From the NCBI GenBank assembly GCA_025267735.1, contig CM046294.1:3754001-3818000 (forward strand): 64,000 nt of DNA, given 5' to 3'. Made by a program: the position numbers and the translations under genes. Of the stretch, positions 11,709 to 22,300 are shown piece by piece. The notes beneath the pieces were generated by a model. The model ran no database searches. It had not been told where the DNA came from and saw nothing but the letters and a program-made list of their open reading frames with translations. Every line of letters begins with the position of its first letter. Position 1 is the first letter of the stretch. The DNA is from Mactra quadrangularis (Eukaryota > Mollusca > Bivalvia > Venerida > Mactridae).

Positions 11709-12086
11709 AAGGCCATGCCAAGTTGGAATTCTGTTAAGCGTCAACTCAAACAATCCAAAAACGAAAACACAAATATTTTTACGGCTAAAACAATGCATTT
11801 TATATATTTTTCAATGGAATAACATCCTCATAATATGAAACAATGGTGCGAATTTAGTATAAAATGACCAGTGTTTTTTTTCACGTAAAATATATATTGT
11901 ATTAATGACGCGGTTTTGATCAATTGCTTACGATGAATAACGTCGTTGCCAAACACAATTTTCCCCGAATCCCGGCACATCGGAATAATTTAAGAAAATT
12001 TTACCAACTAGTTTGTTTTTTATTTTGATTGAGGACTCTAAAACCTATGCGCACGCAGACGCTTAACACAATTCCAATATGGCATA
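11709..12086. mobile_element. MITE with GGCCATGCCAAGTTGGAATT termini, copy 1
   Basis: The left end GGCCATGCCAAGTTGGAATT continues CTGTTAAGCGTC. The right end reads GACGCTTAACACAATTCCAA and then TATGGCAT, its inverse. A shorter relative lies at 54368-54640. It is non-coding. Confidence 0.8.
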
Positions 12087-12087
12087 C

Positions 12088-12212
12088 ATTAACCCCGCTG
12101 ATTCAAATACTCACTTTAGTACTTCTATATTTATGATAAAAATATATATCTGTATATATATGTACGGGGATTATCAAACGATTATCGAGTATTTAAATCA
12201 GTTGGGTTAATA
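12088..12212. mobile_element. 125-bp palindromic MITE
   Basis: The inverted ends are ATTAACCCCGCTGATTCAAA at the left and ATTTAAATCAGTTGGGTTAA at the right, enclosing an AT-rich loop. It abuts the preceding MITE. Confidence 0.7.
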
Positions 12213-12369
12213 ACTTAATGTATGCGCTACAGTAGAGTGTTTGATGGCAATAATCGGCCCTCTTGAATGAATAATGCCCCTCGAGTTGCTATGTATTTAT
12301 ATGAACAGGAGCTTGACATTCTGTATCGTACTTTGAAAAATCCCCCATCTTATTTTTGGAAGGAATTTT

Positions 12370-13290
12370 TTCAAATCAAAGTACTGAAAGTACTGCTGGA
12401 AGGAACTTTTGAAATATTTAAGAGTTCAAAGTAACTATTACGATATCCATCATTATCTTTTTATCATTCACTGTCAACTGTGTTTTATATTTCATTTTAA
12501 ATGCGCATTATTCTGCTGATCGAGGGGTAGTAGGTTCGATTCCCAGGCGGGTCATATTTTCGTGGAGCTTAGATATGAAATAATATCAACGGTCATTCTC
12601 ACTTCCTACCACTGATTCTAAATCATGTAGGACAGTAATCAATCACTGACTTGCAAGCGCGTATTAGATAGTCAACAGCTAATTCCAGAGAATTAGCCTT
12701 TTCAGGACGTGACAGTAAGTATGTAGACTGATCGCCGTGATATAACCTAAACAATGTTTTGCTATGGCGTTAAGGCCACATCACATTGATCATTTGTTCT
12801 GTGGATTTTGTCTCCAAAAAATGGAGCGAGTGAGCGATTTTTTTTCCATTTTGGCATTTTGAGAAGTGCGCGAAAGGCAGAGAATAAATTTGTGATAATT
12901 TCATGAACATTTATGTATCAAATGTAAAACTGCGTGCTAAATATGGACTTTTCACAGAAAAAAACATCATAGTGTGTAATTCAGAAAAGCATTATAAGTT
13001 ACTTTTTAGTGTTTAAAGTCATGCTGGTCGTCTATTCATCATATTGATGTGATACAATCATGTACATTTAAAGATTAAAATGTCTAAGTCTTTTTTCCTT
13101 GGACTTTATTATTTTGATCTTGGGTTACAGGGTATATATAGCTTTGATTATCTTGCAGGTTGTTGTGAGAAAGATTACTTGTTGTTAGCGAGCATTAATG
13201 TTTACAATATGGTACATACATCATTTATGACTGTATTTTGTTCCAATTGCCGAGAATAGTCGAATGGATGTTTGTCATTAAAATTAGTTA
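12370..13290 (+). repeat. 0.9-kb dispersed repeat carrying a SINE-A core, copy 1
   Basis: This copy is similar in order and orientation to about 62812-63620. It shares AAGTACTG blocks, GTTTTATATTTCATTTTA, a SINE-A tRNA B box and body (about 12516-12780), and ATGGAGCGAGTGAGCGA-like sequence. Further shared blocks are GCGCGAAAGGCAGAGAATAA and a ~350-bp tail. The flanks outside the SINE also match, so a longer composite unit moved or was duplicated. Confidence 0.75.
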
Positions 13291-13803
13291 ATTAAAAGTT
13301 AGTTAAAATCGGAATAAGCGAGCGTTTTATGTTGTTGTTTTTTAGAAAATGTAGGTAAATGAATTAAACTTTCAAGTAACTTTTCAAGAGTGACCTACCC
13401 TACAACAAGTTTTCTTACGAAAAACAAGACTAAAATTAAACATTTTTTTATCCAATCATAAATTCATAGGCTTGTGTTTCGTGAATTTTTAAATCGCTGC
13501 ATTTATTTTATATCAATTTGTGTTTGAAATACATTGTACTTGTATTCCTTATGATTTCTTCAAATGGAATCGAAAAATGTGATTCTTCGGCGGATTTCCA
13601 CGTTTTGGATCGTCCCAACAACCATTCTTGTAATTCCACTGAAAACGACAGAAAAACTCACAACAGCGCTGAATTTCAACACCATAAACTAAGCCTCTTT
13701 ATTAAAAAAAAACGTATCTTAAATCGGCCATTTTTTGAATGTTAAATCGGAGAATTTTCTCATTGCATTCGGTGATTTTATATACGTTAACAAATGTATT
13801 TTT

Positions 13804-13849
13804 AGCTCGACTTTACGAAGTAATGTAGAGCTCTCCTACTCGCCCCGGC

Positions 13850-13880
<31 letters not shown>

Positions 13881-14866
13881 TCCACACTTCTGATTAAAGT
13901 TTTTGTGCAGTAAAATACTTTCTTCTATATCTTTGTTATTTCTTAAGATATTAACTTCATACTTTAAATATATGTTCCTTACTATCAACCACATCTCATG
14001 TGACAAGGTCCATAACTCCAAACACATTTTTTCAAGAATTATCTCCCCCTTGAACTGATTGAAGTTTTTGTGCACAGATTAAAGTTTTTGTGCAGTAAAA
14101 TACTTTCTTCTGTATCTTTGTTATTTCTTATGATATTAACTTCAAACTTTAAACATATGTTCCTTTCTATCAACCACATCTCATGTGACATGGTCCATAA
14201 CTCCGAATGCATTTTTTCAGAATTATCTCCCCTTGAACTTAGAGTTTTCTTTAAAAAATGTTTGTTTTTACTGCAACTGTTTTATTTCCTTAGGTATTGA
14301 TTTCAAACTTTAAATATATGTTCCTTATTATCAACCACATCTCATGTGACAAGGTTCATAACTCCGTATACATTATTTTCAAAGTTATCCCCCTTGAACT
14401 TATAGTTTTCTTGAATAAATATTTGTTTTTACGGCAACTGTTTTATTTCTTTAGGTATTGACTTTAAATATATGTTCCTTATTATCAACCACATCTCATG
14501 TGACAAGGTTCATAACTCCAAATATATTTTTTTCAGAATTATCTCCCCTTGAAATTAGAGTTTTCTTTAAAAAATGTTTGTTTTACTGCAACTGTTTTAT
14601 TTCTTCAGGTATTGACTTCAAACTTTAGATATATGTTCCTTATTATCAACCACATCTCATGTGACAAGATTCATAACTCCTTATACATTTTTTCAGAGTT
14701 ATCCCCCTTGAACTTATAGTTTTCTATTTATTTCTTTTTTTTTCTTTGAATTTGTTAAGGTTATATTTTCAAATTTTAAAATATGTATGTGCCTTATCAT
14801 CAACCACATCTCCTGTGACAAACACTTACTAAGTCGAGCATGCTGTCTCCTCTGACAGCTCTTGTT
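13804..14866. mobile_element. pearl-like element: (GGCGTC)n plus ~160-bp tandem core
   Basis: It begins AGCTCGACTTTACGAAGT and ends near ACTTACTAAGTCGAGCA, inverted ends. Next to the left end is a CGGCGT hexamer array (about 13848-13882). The core is about six units of ~155-180 bp, marked by ATCAACCACATCTCATGTGA near 13985, 14168, 14331, 14483, 14645 and 14799. A microsatellite plus a ~160-bp tandem core resembles the non-autonomous pearl elements described in oysters. That link is an inference. Confidence 0.75.
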
Positions 14867-15535
14867 TTATAAATTCTCGGCATTTACATGATGATATTGC
14901 TGATTTTTTTGTAAATTAGGATTCTATCCATTCTCGTTCCTTGAAACCCTCGAGGTACAAACAAAACGAGCACATGCATGAAGGATACCTCAATTATAGC
15001 GCTCAATATTTCCTTAGTAGTGCCCAAAAGTGCTCAAATTTGCTTTGTTGACATCATTATTTTCGTCAGGAGAGATACCCTTCCCGAGCAACCCAATTTA
15101 ACGACTCCGTCGTTCCTACTAGAATACTTAAGGACTGCAGTATTAAATGGATTAGCGTGTTTTTAATTTAACACTGTGTTTAGCCAAAAACTATGATTTA
15201 CATAATAGTTTTTTACGGGCAGGCTTTGACTTTTTTCTTAAAATGTAATGATAATTAACCAAATTTTAGCTTCCTTTAAAGAGTGTTCAAAATTGGTCGA
15301 TGATATATTCAAAATTGCTCAGATTTGCACCTTTGACATGCAAAAATCCAAAATTTTTCCACATCTGCGGTAGGGGATACCCCTCCCAGCGATTTTCTGC
15401 TTGAGCTTCTATACAGAATGTCTAGCTCCTGTGCATTTTCGGTGAGAAATAACGATCTGTTAAGATCTATAATTACCAGACATGTATCTATAGGGAATAC
15501 AAAATTTGCTGTTAACAGTTAACATGTATTTTCAT
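14867..15535. other. intergenic, nothing recognised
   Basis: No supported feature. The 62-codon frame at 14978-15166 lacks any recognisable family or codon signal. Confidence 0.45.
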
Positions 15536-15822
15536 AGGCGGATCTAGCGCGGGTCAGGGGATCTGGACCCCCCCCCCTGGAATTTCAAAAATGTACTTGT
15601 CTATTGTGTACGTATTTCTTAACTGTGAGTCATTTTTAAGAAGCATGAAGCAATTTTTTTCGGTGCTAAACATAGATTTAATGGTTATGTAGTTCTTCTT
15701 CTTATTATTATGTTGCATTATTCTGCAAAATGTGTATAATGTGGTTGTGGTTCGAAAGTTTGGACCACCCTAGAAAAAGTTCGGACCCGCCCCCTCTGAA
15801 AATAAATCCTGGAACTACCCCT
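15536..15822. mobile_element. MITE with GGCGGATCCAG termini, copy 1
   Basis: The left end is AGGCGGATCTAGCG plus a C-rich run (GGACCCCCCC), and the right end is a run of A then TCCTGGAACTACCCC, roughly inverted. The interior (TTTTTAAGAAGCATGAAGCA, CAAAATGTGTATAATGTGGT) recurs at 32467-32703, 46817-47091 and 57276-57556. Confidence 0.8.
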
Positions 15823-15839
15823 GATTGTTGGTGTTAAAA

Positions 15840-16289
15840 CGTTTTATACGCGCTTTACGAAACAGTTGGAGTGATATTCTTCCGAATCCATTCGGAAAAC
15901 CGCTCGTGTGATTCCGTAAACTTCCGAATCATATTTCAAAGCAATTAATGACGTAAAATTGCTCTACGTCATTGTTCCAAAGCAACAAAATCCGGAACGG
16001 ACCGGAATCGGGTTTTAGTTACAGAGACACACCTCCACGCACGGTTCGATTAATTACTCGTTAATTTCGCATTTAATTTATTTATAAACGTTAAAGTGGT
16101 GAATGAACTCCATAACAAAATTTTCTACTTATTAATATACATGGAAATTATGAGCGCACACGATTAATTTTCATTTTGCGTCGTTCAGTTCGTTTTATTA
16201 TAGACGACCTTGACCTTTTAGATATACATGTTGAGTTGTTGATCAAGTAGTCGTTTCCAGTGTAGACATTTTACGATCAAATCATAGCT
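15840..16289 (+). promoter_or_regulatory. candidate ALDH4A1 promoter and 5' UTR
   Basis: This stretch directly upstream of the start codon has visibly more CpG than its surroundings and no recognised transposon. It holds a perfect 9-bp inverted pair AATGACGTA ... TACGTCATT at 15947-15973. Each arm contains the ATF/CREB core TGACGT. A nuclear-receptor-like CGACCTTGACCTTTT lies at 16205-16219. The transcription start was not identified and no TATA box is obvious. Confidence 0.4.
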
Positions 16290-16330
16290 ATGTATTTAGT
16301 GAGGGCAGTCAGAAATATCAACAATGTTGC
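16290..16330 (+). CDS. ALDH4A1: ALDH4A1 exon 1 (start codon, matrix presequence)
   Basis: This exon encodes MYLVRAVRNINNV plus two bases of an Ala codon and is followed by a consensus GTAAGT donor. The peptide has Arg at 5 and 8 and no acidic residues, as expected for a mitochondrial presequence. The next exon continues it with RGISIRALSTEAF. The ATG is the first in frame after the TAG at 16263. Exon 1 is inferred from frame closure (two leftover bases joined to the G of exon 2) and from its position, not from direct family similarity, because presequences are not conserved. Confidence 0.8.
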
Positions 16331-19300
16331 GTAAGTAAATTTTTTAATGATTTAAACTGCATTTATCTGTTGTCATGCTCAATTTTACCACATTTTTTTC
16401 TGTTTTAACTTGTCAGTTTAGCCTGTAATGTGTTCATTCATTTCCCCACCCACTTTAATTGAAAACCAACTGCTTTGAACTGGTGTTTGCTTACATATCA
16501 TTATTATTTTCTGATTTTACTGCCAGTCTTTCTAAGATTGTCTTTAGTTGTCAGTCGTGGGGGTTTCTTGTTCTGATTATATCCGTATCAGATATGTTAA
16601 TTGTTTAAAAAAAAATGAAATTAGGTCAATAATAGAGCACATGTACACTGTGCTGTTACCTTCTGGGGGAGATGAAATTACGTCAAAAGCTTACAAGTTA
16701 AACATTTGATTGGCCAAACAATTAGATTCTAGATAACTGTAAATATTTATGTAAGTATTTAGTAAATTTGTAGAATAAAAACCATTCACAAGTAAATTAG
16801 AAGAATAAAATTCATTCACCCTAACGGAGAATCTAACCTTGTTTTCCTGAGTGGTAGGCAGGGCACTCTACCTCGTCTTTTAAGGGTAAAACCAACAGCA
16901 AGGTTCTTAGAAGTAACTATATAGCAACGATCGCCACATATGTTTTTTATTAGCTGTTCTCTCAGTGCTCAACTTTCTTTATTTTTTTTTTACAATAAGC
17001 TTAAAATACAGGTCCAGATTCATGGGGGCGGGGCAGGGCACATGCTATTTTTATACCTTTTCAGACTCAAATTTACAATTCAGAAAGTGATTCTGAATAT
17101 ATTTTTTCAGAACTATTACTTTCTATCGCACTTTAGCCTTGCGTTTGCACCAAGTGCATGACTTAGACTTTTTCTAATGATGAAACAAAGAAAGGTTGGG
17201 CTGGTCCAACTAGCTCAGTTCATAGCATGCAAGTCTTCAGATCCAGGGGTCGTGGGTTCAATTCCTAGCTGAGAATACTTTGTTTGATGTTGGTCATCAA
17301 ATAATTTCGGGCCCACTTGAAAATTGCTCTTAAGAACAGATCCCTTGTAAATGTTTTCAATATGAAGATAAAAGACCATCAGATAAACTTTGGACCATGC
17401 ATCTTTATTTGCAAGCTTAATTGTTGGTAATTAAAAGATGGTACACATTATGCATAGTCATAAGACAGTAACATAATTTTATAAGTTTAGCAGATACATT
17501 ATATAATGGGTCTGTGTAGATAAATAATTATTATATTCTACATTAATATTCAGCATCATGATTCAGTCTATCAAGGTTATAGTATTCCATGTCGGTGAAT
17601 CTGTAAAATCATCATAAACATGTGTGTCATTCATTTGTACATTTACATGAGTTAACTAAAGTTATTTACATGTGTAGTGCCTAAAGTTTGACCCCAATCT
17701 GACCTTAATGCAAGAATATTCATTACATTGAATACGAATTGTAGTATTAATACTGGATACCAATATCTTGAGTATATGGTCAAAGCTTGAATGTAACTAT
17801 TACACATTTATGTGATGAAATTCAACACATAAAAATACTTTATTTACCATCGATGTAAAGCGATGGCTCATTTTGAATATGTTACTTGTTGAAGTGTAGA
17901 ATAGGTGTGGTACTGGTTTTCACCTGGATATGTGTAGATAATCCTTAGATGCAAATATGAAAGGTCAGACCAGAGTCAAACTTTATGCACAATACTAGGG
18001 TTGGGCCAATTTGATTTTTTTTCTAAATAGTATTTTTTCTATTGTCATTTAGTGCATTGAGAACAAATTCGGTAAAAATTTCAAAAATATTTTTTGATTT
18101 CGGTTGGAACAGTCCATTGTTTTCAAAATGGCCGACAAAAAAGGATAAAAAAATGACATATGTCATTATAGTAGTAAAATTCTTCAAACAGAGTGTAGAT
18201 TTATATGCATTTATTGATTTTTACAAATACAAAGGGCATATTTGAAACATATTTTAGTGCTTTTTATTTAGTTCAGATGTGTCATTTAACTTTACTGGTT
18301 GCGACATGTGTGAAAAGAAGCCATTTTTTCACCATTACACGCAAGGGCTATTTCAAGATGCTCTAGTTTCATAACTAATATTCATACAGATATGCAACTT
18401 GGCCAAGTTATTACCTGGGTGAATGTCTTTCAGAAAAAAACAAGTTGAGCCCCAATCCCCATTACCATGGCAACGCTGGGGTGGAGCAAAAACGGCAAAA
18501 AATGCAACAGTCTAAAATGATGCTACTGTTTACCGGACTTGTCCTGAACAGTGTAACATAAAATCACTGTTAACTAAACATTTCCCTAAGGTGTTGAAAC
18601 ATTACCTTTAAAGAGATCCATTATTTTAAGCAGTAGTGCTTAAACACATTCAAAGTAGGTGATAATTTGACACTATCTGGCAGCTTACTCCACAGCATGG
18701 GGCACACTGTACTAAAACTTCTGTCACTTTAAATGTTTTTTATTTTTATTTAGTAGGACCACAAAATTCAGGTCTTTGGATTTTGCAGATCTAAGACCAG
18801 ATCTCCTTAGTACAGGCTTTTAGAGAATTTCAATTGGATATGCAGGTGCAATTCCAGTAAAACAGTTGTACATGAAAATACATATTTTAAAGTTGATTCT
18901 AGCTTTGACTGATAGTCCGTGCAGTGAGTACAGAGTTTCTTTTGAACTGTCAGATTTTTAAGAAAAAGATAGGACAAGTGTTTCTGTTGCATCTTTATCC
19001 AAATATTTTATTATAATTATGATACGTAAATAAGTGAACATGGCAGTTCTACTTTTTGTTTTGACATAATTTTGGAATTCGCAAGTTTCACCCAGAAAGG
19101 CCCCTAAAGAGCGAATAGTCTTTACAGATTTTATAGTTACAACAGCAATAATGATTGACTGGGTTAAACATTTTTTCAACTGTGCTTTGCTTCCAAACAT
19201 GAAAAACTCAATCTTTGAGTTGTTCATTTTTAATTTATTTTCATTCATCCATGAATTTATCATTATAACACACTCCTCTAGATCAAAAATGGCATTTGCT

Positions 19301-22300
19301 TCTTCATTCTAATTGTTCAGAACAGAATCTTTTATTGGCAGTGTTGTCATCTGCAAAACCATGTACTGATATATCAGATGGAATGACATCAAATAAGGTT
19401 CCTGCATGAGTAAGATAAAACCACGGACCCTGACAACTACCTTGTAGAACACTGCCTGCAATCTAATGGACGAACAGTTGATAAACTAGTATTAACATTG
19501 ATCGACATGCACGAGGACGAAGACATGAGTCAATTCAGTGAAATGTACTACTACCTATGCCATGTTAATTATTAAGTACTTCCAATAAAATCTCATGATC
19601 ATCAGTGTCAAATGCAGCAGTCAGATCAATAGGTTTAAATGCTGTTACTTCAAGTTTCTCTACACCGCCCAGTATGTCATTAACTAATTTAAGAAGACTC
19701 ACATTCATGAGTGAAAAGGTCTACATGCAGATACATATTTGGGTAGAAGATTATTTTAATCAACATGAGAATTCAATCTATTCAAAGCGTCCTTTTCAAT
19801 TACTTTAGATACGAAGGACAGATAGCTAGTCAGTCTATAGTCAGCATATCCCACATCCAGACCCACCATCTTGCAAGGAGGCTTAACAATTGCCTTTTTT
19901 CACTTGTATGGAAATACACAATGTTTCAATAATATATTCATTAAATGAGTAATCAGAAGAAATAATTCTTGTAGATAACATTTAAGCTATTTTGTTAGCA
20001 ATAAGTGTAGCTCAGATGATTTGGCATTTAAATCACATATAAGATCTCTGACCTCTTCCGTTCACTACGGTAAAATCCTTAAAATGGTCAAGACAAGGTA
20101 CATCCTTGGGGTGATTAAGTTGGAAACTGCAGCAAGGATTCTCTAATTTTTGAAATGTTTAAGAAAAAGTCAGCAAAATTCTCTGCTACTTGTTTTCACT
20201 AAAAATGGTGATTTTCTAGTAATTTGGGAGATATTTTAATTAACCCTTAACCGCTCAATCCCGCATTTTTACGTGTCTAGATACCCCCTCCAAAATGGCT
20301 GCCACAGCCTTGAAAATGGTGTTTTTAACTGGAATAAGTTAATTTGTCTTAAGGATAGTTGTCCCCAAAAAATGAGCTTTTTTTTCACGCACATCCCCCA
20401 CAAAAAGATGTCTCAGGGGGGTTCGGAAAAGGGGATGTGCCCCCCTTTGTTGCTGGGGTTTAAAGGGGGCATAGCCCCCATCATCGCCAGAATAAAAATC
20501 GGGGTCATTGAGTGCAGAGAAAGGGCGCCAAATGCTAATAAGAAAACATGTTTTCAGTATCTGAAAAGAACTGGCACTTTAGACCTCAATTTTGGAAAAT
20601 ATTACCATTTGAAGTGCAAATGTGGGGTGGAAAAATAGCGAAAATTGCAGTTTTTGCCGTTTTTGCTCTGACCCAGTGTTGCCATGGTAACGGGGATCAT
20701 GGCTCAACTTGGTTTTTCTGAAAGACATTTACCCAGGTAATAACTTGGCCAAGTTACATATCTGTATGAATATTAGTAATGAAACTAGAGCATCTTGAAA
20801 TAGCCCTATGCGCGTAATGGTGAAAAAATGGCTACTTTTCACACATGTTGCAACCAGTAAAGGGTTAAATGACACATCTGAACTAAATAAAAAGCACTAA
20901 AATGTTTCAAATATGCCCTTTGTATTTGTAAAATCAATTAATGCATATAAATCTAAATTCTGTTTGAAGAATTTTACTATTATAATGACATGTCATTTTT
21001 TTCTTCTTTTTTGGCAGCCATTTTGAAAAAAGTGGACTGTTCCAACCGAAATACTTATTTTGAATTCCTGATCTTACCATATTTAATCAATATGAAACTA
21101 TTGGCAATAGAAAAAATACTATTTACAATGATTTTTAAAAAAAAGTATATATTGGCCCTCCCCTAACAATACATCTATTGATTTACTAAGTCTGAGCTAA
21201 TTTTTATCTCTTAGTGTTTATTGTATCAGTTCAGGGCATTTTTTCTGTATTTGGGGAAGCTATTTTATTAAACCTCGATCAAATTCTAAATTCTCTGTTG
21301 CCTACTCGCTAGGAAGTTATTTAAGATCAGGCTTTTTTTTGGTCCAGTGTACTTTTCTTATTACAATATACAAGACGCATTTGTTGTGTAAAGTAACTTG
21401 TTTGCATTATCTATGTCATGCAATTTGAAAAAAGCCATCCAGTCACTGCTGGATGTTTTCAGTTGGGAGCCTGTAATTTTAGAATTTGGAGAATGGTAGC
21501 TCAAGACATTCAGCCAAAGGTACTTACTTGATCCCAATAAGTCCAAAACTATCAAAGTCTATGTATTATACATTAAGTTTTGTTGTGTAGTGATGGGACA
21601 CAGGAGTTCATATCCAGCAATCTACATTCCCCATGATAATTCAGTTATTATGTTCTCTCCCATGTATAGTTTTAAGTTCTGCAACGAATGTCTTCACCGT
21701 TTTGTTTACAACATATGGGTTGTTTTATCACCTAGCAATAAGTCACGAAAAGAATTTTTTTTGTAAAAACCATCAAATTTAAAGTGCAAGTGAATCCATA
21801 GTACATATGATCAAATTGTTGTGGCCTAAATCATAAAATTTAAGATTTTTCCTGATTTTGGATTTTGAAATTAGGAAAACTTGCCCATTTACATGATGGT
21901 TATTATTTTCAGGAGGGGTATATCAATCAGGGCTTTATCAACAGAAGCATTCAACTTTGACACATTTATAGCCAAAAATGAACCTATGCCATCATATGCC
22001 CCTGGGTCGGAAGAAAGAGAGCTCTTGGAGGAAACTTTGAGAAAATATGAGGGAAAAGTTGAAGACATTCCAATTGTTGTTGGAGATGAAGAAATACGAA
22101 CTAAAGATGTACGGCATCAAGTCTGTGTAAGTACCGGTAGATATAAATTCTTCTTAGCCCATTGAAGAGAGGTTGTAACCAATCCGGCTAGCTCAGTTGG
22201 TTTGGCACTGGTCTACTGATCAAGAGGTCCTAAGTTCAATTTCTGGGGAGAGCATACTTTCATGGGGCTTGGTCATGAAATAATATCTACTGCCATTCTT

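Noticed and set aside
13518..13745. 75-codon frame resembling a secreted peptide with a signal sequence
   Set aside because: It begins at TTG. The real ATG lies inside the hydrophobic stretch, and no splice or codon evidence supports it.
20273..20638. 121-codon frame
   Set aside because: It starts at GTG and lies in the right subterminal part of the inverted-repeat element. It has no domain or family likeness.
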